From Mariaggregatimicrobium sp964498785 (lineage in GTDB: Bacteria > Zhuqueibacterota > Zhuqueibacteria > Thermofontimicrobiales > Thiofontviventaceae), in NCBI GenBank assembly GCA_964498785.1, contig CAZCJL010000043.1, positions 1-49,644 on the forward strand: a DNA stretch of 49,644 nt, read 5' to 3'. The translations under genes were made by a program, and so were the position numbers. This document shows positions 25,287 through 34,118 of this stretch, one piece after another (positions within the stretch are counted from its first letter, which is position 1; each line of letters opens with the position of its first letter). The notes below the pieces were generated by a model. The model was not told the DNA's origin and did no database searches. It worked only from the letters and a program-made list of their open reading frames with translations.

Positions 25287-28124
25287 ATGTCTGAAAAAGA
25301 GATGATAATTATTAAGGGTGCACGTGAGCACAATTTAAAAAATATAGATATTGAAATCCCGAGAAATAAACTGATTGTAATTACCGGTATTTCCGGTTCC
25401 GGGAAATCATCACTTGCATTTGATACGATTTATGCAGAAGGACAACGCCGCTATGTGGAATCCCTTTCCGCGTATGCCAGACAATTTTTAGGATTGATGG
25501 AAAAACCGGATGTGGATTATATTGAAGGATTGTCCCCTGCCATTTCTATTGAACAGCGAAGTGCCAGTAAAAATCCCCGTTCAACAGTCGGGACTGTCAC
25601 CGAAATTTATGATTATTTGCGCTTGCTTTTTGCCCGGATCGGAATTCCCTATTGCTATAATTGCGGTAAAAAGATCCAGCGGCAGACAGTGCAGCAAATT
25701 GTAGACAGCGTTATGAAATTACCGGAAAATACCAAAATTCAGGTATTGGCGCCGTTGGTACGTGGCAGAAAAGGAGAATACCGCGAAGTTTTTGAAGAAG
25801 CCAGAAAAGATGGCTATGTGCGTGTTCGCGTTGACGGTGAAATGCGGGAGCTGGAATCTGATATAAAGCTGGATAAATATAAAAAGCACGATATTGAAGT
25901 CATTGTCGACCGTATCATTATCAATCCTAATATTGGTTCCCGGTTAACTGATTCCATCGAAACTGCGATTGGGTTGGCCAGCGGTATCATTATAATTGAT
26001 GTGATTGACAAAGAGGAGCTGTTTTTTAGTGAGCATTTTGCCTGTATCGATTGCGGAATATCTTATGAAGAACTTGCCCCCCGGATGTTTTCATTTAACA
26101 GTCCTTATGGCGCCTGCCCCGAATGTAAGGGATTGGGCACGACCATGGAGATTGACCCGGAGTTGATCGTACCAAATCCGAACATATCCATTAACATGGG
26201 AGCGATAAAACCCTGGGGCGAATCCAGGGAAGGATGGTATTTCTCACAATTGACCGCGGTTGCCAAAAAGTATCGGATCGATTTAAACAAACCTTACAAG
26301 GACTTAACGCCTTCAAAAAAAGAAATTGTGATGTATGGTTCCGGTGATGAACAGGTTCGGATGGTTTACACGAATGAAAGTAAAAATTCGCACGCTGAAT
26401 TCAATACACAATATGAAGGCGTGGTTAATAATTTGAAACGACGTTTTCATCAAACATCTTCCTCATATATCAGGAGCTGGATCGAACAGTTTATGAATAT
26501 TAAACCGTGTTCAGCCTGCAATGGCGCCAGGTTACGCAAAGAATCCCTGGCAGTTCGTGTCGGGGATTTCAATATTGATCAGTTAACACAGTTTTCTATT
26601 AAAAATGCCACAGTTTTTTTTAACGATTTGAAGCTCACTGAAAAAGAAAAAGTCATTTCACATCAAATTTTGAAAGAGATTAACGAACGACTGAAATTCC
26701 TGTTGGATGTCGGTTTAGATTATTTAACGCTGAATCGTTCTGCCGGGAGTTTATCGGGTGGTGAAGCACAACGAATACGGCTGGCAACGCAAATCGGCTC
26801 ACAACTGGTTGGGGTTCTTTATATTTTGGACGAACCATCAATCGGATTACATCAACGAGATAACCAGCGGCTGATTAATACGCTGCAAACACTACGCGAT
26901 CTCGGCAATACAGTGATTGTGGTGGAACATGACAAAGATACAATACTGAGTGCAGATTACATCGTAGACCTGGGACCTGGCGCCGGGAACGGAGGCGGCC
27001 AGGTGGTCGCAATCGGTGATGCTGACGCAATTAAACAAAATAAGAACTCAATAACAGGAGGGTATTTAACAGGGGCGAAAAAAATTGAAATTCCCCAAAA
27101 GCGCCGCAAAGGCAACGGTAAATTCCTTAAGCTGTATGGCGCCACAGGAAATAACTTGAAAGAAGTAACCGTTAATATTCCGCTAGGTGTGTTTACGTGC
27201 ATTACAGGAGTTTCCGGATCCGGTAAAAGTACGCTGATTAATGAAACGCTTTATCCGATTTTACTGCGGGAGTTTTATCAGGGGAAAAAAGCGCCGTTAT
27301 CCTTTCAAAAAATCGAGGGGTTGGAGCATCTGGATAAAGTGATTGATATCGATCAATCGCCGATTGGCAGAACTCCCCGGTCAAATCCGGCGACTTATAC
27401 AGGCGTGTTTACATATATTCGTGATCTGTTTGCCCAACTTCCTGAGGCCAAACTCCGGGGCTATAAACCGGGACGATTTAGTTTTAATGTAAAAGGAGGT
27501 CGCTGCGAAGCCTGTCAGGGGGATGGAATTATTAAGATTGAAATGCACTTTTTGCCGGATGTATATGTGACATGCGAGGTGTGCAAGGGAAAACGTTATA
27601 ATCGTGAAACCCTGGAAATCAAATATCGCGGTAAATCCATATCTGAGGTACTGGATATGACAGTCAGTGAAGCACTTGAATTTTTCGATAAAATTCCACG
27701 AATTAAATCCAGGCTTAAAACCCTGTTTGATGTTGGATTGGGTTACATTCACCTGGGTCAGCAGGCAACCACGCTTTCCGGCGGAGAGGCGCAGCGAGTG
27801 AAATTGGCCACTGAGCTTTCGAAAATTAGCACCGGCCGGACGATGTATTTGTTAGATGAACCCACAACCGGTCTCCATTTTGAAGATATTAAAATGCTGC
27901 TCTCGGTATTGAATCGACTGGTGGAAAAAGGAAATACTGTGATAGTAATTGAACACAATTTAGACGTCATTAAAACCGCAGATTACATTATCGACCTCGG
28001 CCCGGAGGGTGGCGACGACGGCGGAACAATCGTTGCCGACGGCTTACCTGAGGAGGTCGCTAAAATGAATAAATCTTATACCGGATTGTTTTTAAAAAGC
28101 GAACTAACGAAATCTTTTTCATAA
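25287..28124 (+). CDS. uvrA: UvrABC excinuclease subunit A
   Basis: DNA-damage recognition ATPase of nucleotide excision repair; a dimer loads UvrB at lesions. It has two ABC modules: Walker A at 34-41 (GISGSGKS) and again near 641 (GVSGSGKST), two signature motifs (LSGGEAQR), and the zinc modules CYNCGKK, CIDCG...CPECKG, CSACNG and CEACQG...CEVCKG. At 945 residues it is the normal length. The ABC signature and D-loop residues are intact in both halves. It follows the CoA-transferase by 124 bp and precedes htpG; no uvrB or uvrC is nearby. The ATG start is directly followed by the family N-terminus (IIIKGAREHNLKNI). Confidence 0.98.
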   Translation: MSEKEMIIIKGAREHNLKNIDIEIPRNKLIVITGISGSGKSSLAFDTIYAEGQRRYVESLSAYARQFLGLMEKPDVDYIEGLSPAISIEQRSASKNPRSTVGTVTEIYDYLRLLFARIGIPYCYNCGKKIQRQTVQQIVDSVMKLPENTKIQVLAPLVRGRKGEYREVFEEARKDGYVRVRVDGEMRELESDIKLDKYKKHDIEVIVDRIIINPNIGSRLTDSIETAIGLASGIIIIDVIDKEELFFSEHFACIDCGISYEELAPRMFSFNSPYGACPECKGLGTTMEIDPELIVPNPNISINMGAIKPWGESREGWYFSQLTAVAKKYRIDLNKPYKDLTPSKKEIVMYGSGDEQVRMVYTNESKNSHAEFNTQYEGVVNNLKRRFHQTSSSYIRSWIEQFMNIKPCSACNGARLRKESLAVRVGDFNIDQLTQFSIKNATVFFNDLKLTEKEKVISHQILKEINERLKFLLDVGLDYLTLNRSAGSLSGGEAQRIRLATQIGSQLVGVLYILDEPSIGLHQRDNQRLINTLQTLRDLGNTVIVVEHDKDTILSADYIVDLGPGAGNGGGQVVAIGDADAIKQNKNSITGGYLTGAKKIEIPQKRRKGNGKFLKLYGATGNNLKEVTVNIPLGVFTCITGVSGSGKSTLINETLYPILLREFYQGKKAPLSFQKIEGLEHLDKVIDIDQSPIGRTPRSNPATYTGVFTYIRDLFAQLPEAKLRGYKPGRFSFNVKGGRCEACQGDGIIKIEMHFLPDVYVTCEVCKGKRYNRETLEIKYRGKSISEVLDMTVSEALEFFDKIPRIKSRLKTLFDVGLGYIHLGQQATTLSGGEAQRVKLATELSKISTGRTMYLLDEPTTGLHFEDIKMLLSVLNRLVEKGNTVIVIEHNLDVIKTADYIIDLGPEGGDDGGTIVADGLPEEVAKMNKSYTGLFLKSELTKSFS

Positions 28125-28223
28125 TCAAGTTTTTTTGAATTAGAGATTTAAATACATATTTCGATAAATTAAAAATTATTGGAAAAATTAATTTAACATC
28201 TGAAGTGTTGAGGAGGTTATACT

Positions 28224-30122
28224 ATGACAGATCAAAAAACAGCTCCAAAAACATATAAGTTTAAGGCTGAAACTAAACAACTGCTGGATATTCTGGCGCA
28301 TTCGTTGTATACAAACCGTGATATTTTTATCCGGGAATTAATTTCCAACGCCGCAGACGCGCTGGATAAAGTTCGGTTTGAAGAAGTTCGTGGAACCAAA
28401 ATTGCCGATCCTGAACGTGATTATGAAATTCGGATCGAACTGGATGAAGACAAACAGACGTTTACAATCATTGATACCGGAATTGGGATGACACGGGACG
28501 AGCTGATCTCGAACATTGGTACCATTGCGCATTCGGGAACATCTGAATTTATTAAACAACTGACAAAGGATGAAAAACAAGGACCAGAATTAATCGGACA
28601 ATTTGGCGTAGGGTTTTATTCCGTGTTTATTGCAGCAACCGAAGTGACGATACAATCACGTTCATTTAAAGAGGATACGATTTCCTGCGAATGGAAAAGT
28701 GATGGAACCGGCACGTATACGATAACCGAATTAGAAAATGCGCCGCGAGGAACCAGAATAGAATTAAAGCTGCGGGATGATGCAAAAGAATTCACCGATA
28801 AGTTCAAAGTAGAAAATGTTATTAAAAAATATTCAAACTTTGTCCCATTTCCAATTCATATAAACGGCGAACAGGTCAATAAAATTTCTGCAATCTGGCG
28901 GGAACCAAAGTCTTCGATTAACGATGATCAATATTTAGAATTTTTTAAATTTATTACCAATACGTCCGAAGAACCGCTTGCTCATCTTCATCTCTCGGCA
29001 GACGTGCCAATTCAGTTTCATAGTCTGTTATATATCCCAAAAGCTAATTTCGAAATTCCCGGATTCCCGCCACCAGAGGAGGGGGTAAATTTATTTGTAA
29101 AACGAATTTTAGTACAACAGAATAGTAAAGATGTTTTGCCAAATTATCTGCGGTTTGTGAGAGGTGTGGTTGATTCTGAAGATTTACCGCTAAATATATC
29201 GCGGGAAACATTGCAGGAAAATGTTGCATTAGTGAAAATCAAGAGTGTTTTGGTGAAAAAAATTCTGGGGCTTCTTTTGGAGCTTGCGGAGAAAGAAAAA
29301 AATAAATATAAACAATTCTGGAAAGAATTTGGGCGTATTTTTAAAGAGGGCTACAGTGATTACCCAAATCAGGAGAAAATTATTGAACTGTTCCGATTTA
29401 ACTCGTCTCATTCCGAAAATGCCAACGATTTAACCTCTTTGCAAGAATATGTTGACCGTATGGTTGACGGACAGGAATCGATTTATTATTTGTCAAGTCA
29501 AAACCGTGAGGTTATTGAGCAGAATCCCCATCTGGAATTGTTCCATAGCAAGGAAATTGAAGTGCTCTATCTTTATGATCCAATCGATGAATTTGTGATG
29601 ACCGGAATTCACAAATTCAAGGATAAAGAACTAGTTTCTGCAGACCAGATTGATCCATCGAAACTGGACAAAATAAAAGGTCAGGAAAAAGACTCAGCTC
29701 AAAGAGAAGATGAAAAAGTTGATAAAAAAGGGCTTGGGGATCTATGTACCCGCATCAAGAATATATTAGGGGATAAAGTGAATGAAGTGCGCGCATCGGA
29801 ACGATTGACAAATAGCCCCGCGGTTCTTGTCAATCCCGACGGAACAATGTCGGCGCAAATGGAAAAATTGATGCACGCAATCAATAAAGATGCCAAAGTT
29901 CCGGCAAAAATAATGGAAATAAATGGTAAACACCCATTGATCAAAAATATGCTTGAGATTTATAAAAACAATCCAAAAGACGCATATCTGGATAAAGCCG
30001 CGGATAATTTGTATTACAGCGTCCTCCTGTTAGATGGTTATTTACCGGACCCGCATCGTATGGTGGTAAATATCCAGGAAGTGCTGACGCAATCCAGTCA
30101 TCTTTATATTGAAAAAAAATAA
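28224..30122 (+). CDS. htpG: Chaperone HtpG (Hsp90 family)
   Basis: ATP-dependent dimeric chaperone in the cytoplasm. The GHKL ATP-binding site is complete: ELISNAADALDK (38-49), DTGIGMT, and GQFGVGFYSVF. The middle domain has RGVVDSEDLPLNISRE with the catalytic Arg, and the C-terminal dimerisation domain is present to residue 632. The family N-terminus F-K-A-E-T-K-Q-L-L-D starts at residue 13. A strong Shine-Dalgarno (GAGGAGG) lies 8 bases before the ATG. It has a terminator just downstream. No heat-shock operator such as CIRCE is visible in its 99-bp leader. Confidence 0.98.
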   Translation: MTDQKTAPKTYKFKAETKQLLDILAHSLYTNRDIFIRELISNAADALDKVRFEEVRGTKIADPERDYEIRIELDEDKQTFTIIDTGIGMTRDELISNIGTIAHSGTSEFIKQLTKDEKQGPELIGQFGVGFYSVFIAATEVTIQSRSFKEDTISCEWKSDGTGTYTITELENAPRGTRIELKLRDDAKEFTDKFKVENVIKKYSNFVPFPIHINGEQVNKISAIWREPKSSINDDQYLEFFKFITNTSEEPLAHLHLSADVPIQFHSLLYIPKANFEIPGFPPPEEGVNLFVKRILVQQNSKDVLPNYLRFVRGVVDSEDLPLNISRETLQENVALVKIKSVLVKKILGLLLELAEKEKNKYKQFWKEFGRIFKEGYSDYPNQEKIIELFRFNSSHSENANDLTSLQEYVDRMVDGQESIYYLSSQNREVIEQNPHLELFHSKEIEVLYLYDPIDEFVMTGIHKFKDKELVSADQIDPSKLDKIKGQEKDSAQREDEKVDKKGLGDLCTRIKNILGDKVNEVRASERLTNSPAVLVNPDGTMSAQMEKLMHAINKDAKVPAKIMEINGKHPLIKNMLEIYKNNPKDAYLDKAADNLYYSVLLLDGYLPDPHRMVVNIQEVLTQSSHLYIEKK

Positions 30123-30134
30123 AAATAAATGAAT

Positions 30135-30178
30135 CAGGGAGTTGTATCAAACCACCGATAGATACATTCTCCCTGTTT
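30135..30178 (+). terminator. Probable terminator after htpG
   Basis: CAGGGAG (30135-30141) pairs with CTCCCTG (30169-30175), with a second inner stem TGTATC/GATACA (30143-30148 with 30161-30166). The downstream T-tract is short (TTTGT), so termination may be moderate. Confidence 0.55.
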
Positions 30179-30209
30179 GTAATAAAATACCTGAAATTCT
30201 AAAATGAAA

Positions 30210-30240
30210 GCTTAATTTCTGCTTAATTTCTGCTTAATTT
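30210..30240 (+). repeat. 11-bp tandem repeat GCTTAATTTCT, about 2.8 copies
   Basis: Three back-to-back copies of the unit, the last incomplete, directly before the mobile-element-like repeat at 30287. Together with that element this accounts for most of the 430-bp stretch between htpG and the HAD gene, in which I see no coding sequence. Confidence 0.7.
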
Positions 30241-30286
30241 AAAAATACATTCCGGAGTGAATCGCCTTACAAGCGGTTCACGAACT

Positions 30287-30390
30287 AACCTTGCGATGGT
30301 TTTTATGGTGCAACAGACTGTATTGTATATTGATACACTTTAAGATTACCATCTATATATTGTATAGCGTTAAACCTTCGCACGGTTTTT
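30287..30390. repeat. MITE-like dispersed repeat, copy 1 (104 bp)
   Basis: Left end AACCTTGCGATGGTTTTT, right end AAACCTTCGCACGGTTTTT, imperfect inverted repeats of each other, enclosing an AT-rich core that contains TATATTGATA and TGTATA. The copy at 46730 has the same ends, core motifs and length, and both are preceded by CGAACTA. The element carries no open reading frame. Confidence 0.75.
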
Positions 30391-30553
30391 CTTAACGATT
30401 CTTGAGTTCCCGGACAGCCTGTTTATGCGATTCACTCTTGCCAGGCGCGAACTTCAACTATTAATAAAATTTGTAGTTATAATTGAATTGCTTTTTTAAT
30501 TTAGAATTTCTGGTTATAAAATATCTTAAAATTGACAACCAGGAGAAAATATT

Positions 30554-31192
30554 TTGATTAAAGCAGTACTTTTTGATTTTGACGGCGTTATTGCAGATAC
30601 ATTAAAAAGACATGTCGAGGCATGGCAAATAACGTTTCTTGATTTGGGGATAAAAATTGAAGCGGATGACATTGCACCGGAAGAAGGCGCAAACGCTGAT
30701 GAAATTCTGTCTAATATTTTGCACAGCAAAGGGCATTCAATTAGCTCTGATGAAATTCAGCGTCGAACGAAACAAAAACGAGATGTTTATCGCAAATTAA
30801 GCAAAGCAGCGGTGATACCAGAGACAGAAGCCCTTATTAATCAGCTTGAAAAAAAATCGATTGTTATGGGGCTTGTTACAGGATCAGTCATTTCATCTTT
30901 AAAACATGTTGTGGATAATGCATTTTTGGAAAAATTTGATGTAATTATTACCAGCGATGACGTGACCGAAACGAAACCGTCCCCTCAACCATATCTTGTG
31001 GCTGCTGAAAAATTAAATATCGCACCGGAACATTGTATTGTGATTGAAAATGCTCCCAAAGGGATCGAATCTGCGAAACAGGCGGGAATGAAATGCGTTG
31101 CATTGCGCACCACAATCAAAGATGATGACGTTTTGGCCAGGGCCGATGTGATTGTCGATAATGCGCTGGAAATCGATATTCATAAACTGTGA
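30554..31192 (+). CDS. HAD-superfamily hydrolase, beta-phosphoglucomutase-like
   Basis: A 212-residue haloacid-dehalogenase-type phosphatase or phosphomutase. Motif I is DFDGVIADT (nucleophile Asp8, acid/base Asp10), the alpha-helical cap follows (about 15-85), motif II is VTGS, motif III is the Lys of ETKPSPQPY and motif IV is IENAPKGIESAKQAG, with Asn where beta-phosphoglucomutase has Asp. Substrate unknown: sugar phosphates are likely. The start is a TTG (30554) 8 bases after AGGAG; no in-frame ATG exists at the family N-terminus, so a TTG start is the best reading. It sits alone between a repeat-rich gap and tag. Confidence 0.9.
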   Translation: MIKAVLFDFDGVIADTLKRHVEAWQITFLDLGIKIEADDIAPEEGANADEILSNILHSKGHSISSDEIQRRTKQKRDVYRKLSKAAVIPETEALINQLEKKSIVMGLVTGSVISSLKHVVDNAFLEKFDVIITSDDVTETKPSPQPYLVAAEKLNIAPEHCIVIENAPKGIESAKQAGMKCVALRTTIKDDDVLARADVIVDNALEIDIHKL

Positions 31193-31263
31193 GGTCGGTG
31201 AAGAAAATTAAATTTTCAATGGAATTCACTATTCACGATAGGAGCAATGAAGGTATTTCTCTT

Positions 31264-31295
31264 AGATTTCTGAAATCTTTGAGATTTCGGAATTC
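31264..31295. repeat. Short dispersed palindrome, copy 1
   Basis: AGATTTCTGAAATCT followed by TTGAGATTTCGGAATTC: inverted arms of GATTTCSGAAATC type. The same motif occurs at 44920 and 48294. This copy is the most degenerate of the three and lies between the HAD gene and tag. Confidence 0.65.
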
Positions 31296-31341
31296 TTCAT
31301 TCCTGTAGAGTTGAATATTTAAAAATGTAAAGAGTTCAATT

Positions 31342-31914
31342 ATGCCAGATGAAAAACAACGCTGTTTCTGGACCGGGGATGATCCGTTGATGATCGAATA
31401 CCACGACAACGAATGGGGCGATCCGGTTCACGATGATCAAAAATTATTTGAATATTTACTACTCGATACGTTTCAGGCGGGATTATCCTGGCGCACGATT
31501 TTACACAAACGTGAAAATTTTCGCAGCGCGTTTGATCATTTTGATGCAAGCAAAATTGCACGGTACACAGATAAAGATCGACAGCGCCTGTTGGCGGACG
31601 CGGGTATTGTGCGAAATAATCTGAAAATCAACGCTGCAATCAATAATGCGCAGCGTTTTCTCGAAGTCCAACGTGAATTTGGCTCGTTTGATAAATATAT
31701 CTGGCAGTTCACAAACTATCAAACGCTGTCAGATCCGAATGGCGTGACAAAAGAAACAATGGTAACCGCAAGCAAAGAGTCGGATGCCATGTCGGCAGGC
31801 ATGAAAAAGCGGGGATTCAGTTTCGTTGGATCCACTATCTGCTACGCTTTTATGCAGGCGATCGGCATGGTAGATGATCACGTTGTCGATTGTTTCAAAT
31901 ACAAAAGCAAATAG
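31342..31914 (+). CDS. tag: DNA-3-methyladenine glycosylase I
   Basis: Base-excision-repair enzyme that removes 3-methyladenine from alkylated DNA. The N-terminal RCFWTGDDPLMIEYHDNEWG contains the zinc-ligand Cys (residue 8) and His, the middle has the aromatic recognition pocket (FQAGLSWRTIL), and the C-terminal DDHVVDCF supplies the remaining His and Cys of the zinc snap. The 190 residues match the family. It complements the ogt gene at the other side of the window; the two are not linked. The ATG has no strong Shine-Dalgarno, only an AAAGAG 10 bases upstream. Confidence 0.96.
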   Translation: MPDEKQRCFWTGDDPLMIEYHDNEWGDPVHDDQKLFEYLLLDTFQAGLSWRTILHKRENFRSAFDHFDASKIARYTDKDRQRLLADAGIVRNNLKINAAINNAQRFLEVQREFGSFDKYIWQFTNYQTLSDPNGVTKETMVTASKESDAMSAGMKKRGFSFVGSTICYAFMQAIGMVDDHVVDCFKYKSK

Positions 31915-31991
31915 CAGGTCAGAAATATGAGCTGCTGCGCCTAAATTTTGATAAAATTGCTTATTTTAACCTGCATTATTCACAAAACATG

Positions 31992-32131
31992 CCGCAGAAG
32001 CACAGATGTTACAGAGTAACAGCAACGTGTGTGCATATTACTTTTCAAACTGAGTTACGAAAAAAATCGAGTTGCTATTGTTTGCGTAACGTTTTGAAAA
32101 TAAGAACTCTGTGTGCTCTGAGCCTCTGTGG
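31992..32131. repeat. Degenerate inverted-repeat element (~140 bp)
   Basis: The ends (31992-32016 and 32107-32131) are 25-bp arms that match in inverted orientation at 18 of 25 positions; the arms are built of CAGAG/CACAG words (CCGCAGAAGCACAG against CCACAGAGGCTCAG). The core is AT-rich with no believable gene. This is what fills the 312-bp stretch between tag and the FmdB gene. Confidence 0.45.
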
Positions 32132-32226
32132 CTATGAATTTTTTAGGTTAAAAATCATTACAAGACCAACGGATATCATGGCTTAATAAAAAATATGCTG
32201 AGCCTGGTTTTTAATGCGGGAAGCAA

Positions 32227-32475
32227 TTATTTTTCACAGCATTTTTTGGGATTATCGCAGTTTTCCTTTTTATCGGAACAACAGGTGTTGTTGTTTCTTT
32301 TGTAATCAGTTTCGTAAAATCCGTTTCCTTTAAATACGATGCCTGCGCCACTGGATATCAGTTGTTGAATTTTCCCGCCGCATTTAGGGCATTCTGTTAA
32401 ATGAGCGGCTTTTATGCTCTGAAATTTTTCAAATTGATAACCACATTCGTTACACCTGTACTCATAAGTTGGCAT
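32227..32475 (-). CDS. FmdB-family zinc ribbon protein
   Basis: A small putative regulatory protein with one zinc ribbon: YEYRCNECGYQFE and ECPKCGGKIQQ supply four Cys (CxxC...CxxC), the hallmark of the FmdB/CxxC_CXXC_SSSS family (Pfam FmdB). An additional Cys-rich tail (CCSDKK, CDNPKKCCEK) could bind a second metal. The start is set at 32475 (MPTYEYRC) because GGAG sits 10 bases upstream; an in-frame ATG four codons earlier overlaps that ribosome site. The product is 82 residues. Its role is unclear; relatives are annotated as formamidase/amidase regulators. Confidence 0.88.
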   Translation of the reverse strand: MPTYEYRCNECGYQFEKFQSIKAAHLTECPKCGGKIQQLISSGAGIVFKGNGFYETDYKRNNNTCCSDKKENCDNPKKCCEK

Positions 32476-32707
32476 CTTTATCTCCATAGTAGAATTTAAA
32501 CAAGTGATCTATTAAATACGGATTGAATTAAACCTAAAATTTTTAAATGAACATTTAATTTCTGCATGAATTGAATGTGCGTTCCGGAGCAATGCATTCA
32601 ATCCTTCAATAAAATAATTAAAGTACACATTTAATTTAGAATTTTAGATTGTATCAAGAGAAATGAACAAAAAAAATATTAAACCTGGCGAACAATTTAA
32701 AGTTCCG

Positions 32708-33244
32708 TCAGCTAAAGACAAGTTTGCAAATAAACAATGCTGCCAGTAAACCAGCAAGGTCGCCTACCAATCCGCCAGGAATGGCATGGCGTGTCTTTTT
32801 GACGCCGACTGCACCAAAATAGACAGCAATGACATAGAAAGTCGTTTCCGTCGATCCGAAGAATGTGGAAACCAGTCGGCCAATAAACGAATCCGGTCCA
32901 TGTTCCACCATCAACTCTGTGGCAATTCCGAGAGAACCGCTGCCGGATAATGGGCGCATCAACGCCGCGGGCAACGCTTCTGCCGGCAATCCGATTAAAT
33001 CGGTGAGCGGAGAAATCAGGCGGATGAAAATATCCATCGCACCGGATGCCCGAAACATACCGATTGCGACCAAAATTGCCACCAGGTAAGGAATTATTTT
33101 TACAGCGACTTCAAAACCTTCCTTTGCACCGTCAACAAAAGTTTCATATACTTTAATTTTTTTGGAAAACGCCAGCACCGGGATTATGAATAATAACAGA
33201 GGAATAGCCCACATGGAAAAACTGGTAATAATTTTTTCAAACAT
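32708..33244 (-). CDS. spmB: Spore maturation protein B family (nucleoside-recognition/Gate domain)
   Basis: A membrane protein of 178 residues with about five membrane segments and the Gate-domain signature ETFVDGAKEGFEVAVKI-type helix near residue 33 and the conserved RPLSGSGSLG (116-125). It partners SpmA; in Bacillus the pair affects spore-core dehydration, yet homologues are widespread in non-spore-formers, where they are thought to transport an undefined solute. The ATG overlaps the spmA stop by one base (TAATG), with GAGGTG 5 bases upstream, so the two are translationally coupled. Confidence 0.9.
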   Translation of the reverse strand: MFEKIITSFSMWAIPLLLFIIPVLAFSKKIKVYETFVDGAKEGFEVAVKIIPYLVAILVAIGMFRASGAMDIFIRLISPLTDLIGLPAEALPAALMRPLSGSGSLGIATELMVEHGPDSFIGRLVSTFFGSTETTFYVIAVYFGAVGVKKTRHAIPGGLVGDLAGLLAALFICKLVFS

Positions 33245-33891
33245 TAGTTCACCTCCTCTGTTTTGGATTCATCATTTTTTGAATCAGATATCGAATCATC
33301 TTCTTTTATTTTGAATGCAGGTAACCGTTGTAGTAGCTTGGTTGCGGATACAGCGAAAATAGAGGCAAAGGTCGAGGCAAAGATAGTTGTGCCGATAATT
33401 TCCGTGGGATTCGATGATCCCAAACTCACCCGCACCCCAATAATGGTGGCTGGTATTAGTGTAATGCTGCCGGTATTGAGCGCCAAAAATGTGGCCATTG
33501 CATTTGTCGCAGTATCTTTGGTTGGATTCAACTTCTGCAGTTCTTCCATAGCTTTTAAGCCGAGTGGAGTAGCAGCATTGGATAGTCCGAGCCAGTTGGC
33601 TGCTATGTTGAGCACCATTGCACCGATAGCCGGATGATCCGATGGGATTTCCGGGAATAGCCGCTTGCTAATAGGCCGGATGGCTCGCGCCAACAGTTTT
33701 ACCAATCCGGCTTCCTCAGCGATTTTCATGATTCCCAGCCAGAGGGCCATAATGCCAATTAAACCTATTGCGATATCAACAGATATCTGTGCATATTCAA
33801 AAGCTGCATTCGTGACTTCGGGCAGACGACCGTTGAGGGCTCCAACGATAATGGCAATCGCCATCAGCCCTAACCAGATATAGTTTAGCAT
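33244..33891 (-). CDS. spmA: Spore maturation protein A family (nucleoside-recognition/Gate domain)
   Basis: A polytopic membrane protein with segments near 5-20, 40-58, 100-115, 130-165 and 175-195. The family motif MLNIAANWLGLSNAATPLGLKAM runs across residues 87-109 (given here in part: LNIAANWLGLSNAATPLG). The start is placed at 33891, 8 bases after AAGGAG; an in-frame ATG five codons earlier precedes that site. The C-terminal 25 residues are charged and soluble. Operon with spmB, coupled through a one-base stop-start overlap. No sporulation gene is otherwise seen, so a transport role is more likely here. Confidence 0.9.
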   Translation of the reverse strand: MLNYIWLGLMAIAIIVGALNGRLPEVTNAAFEYAQISVDIAIGLIGIMALWLGIMKIAEEAGLVKLLARAIRPISKRLFPEIPSDHPAIGAMVLNIAANWLGLSNAATPLGLKAMEELQKLNPTKDTATNAMATFLALNTGSITLIPATIIGVRVSLGSSNPTEIIGTTIFASTFASIFAVSATKLLQRLPAFKIKEDDSISDSKNDESKTEEVN

Positions 33892-34058
33892 AATCTTCTC
33901 CTTCATTTGGGGTGAGAGAATCCTCTGTTATAAAAAAAAATAACTGATTTTTAAACAGAAATAATATTCACTTTTTCCTCATAATGCGTTTGTATCAGGT
34001 AGTAATTAAAATAATTTTTAGTATAGAAGCAAGTGTTTTTTTGCATCCCAGAATTTAC

Positions 34059-34088
34059 TTGACTTTTAGTTGAAAAAGTTGTTATTTT
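34059..34088 (+). promoter_or_regulatory. Sigma-70 promoter of the IorA-like gene
   Basis: TTGACT (34059-34064), 18-bp spacer, TATTTT (34083-34088); start near 34095, a leader of about 24 nt. It lies in the 215-bp gap between the divergent spmA and IorA-like genes. Confidence 0.55.
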
Positions 34089-34118
34089 GATCTAAATGAA
34101 TTACAATTGAAGACGATC

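Noticed and set aside
30210..30240. Tandem repeat considered as a CRISPR array
   Set aside because: Units are 11 bp and directly adjacent with no spacers, and there are no cas genes in the window.
31890..32186. 98-codon plus-strand frame in the gap after tag
   Set aside because: It overlaps the end of tag in another frame and runs through an inverted repeat; residue mix is not protein-like.
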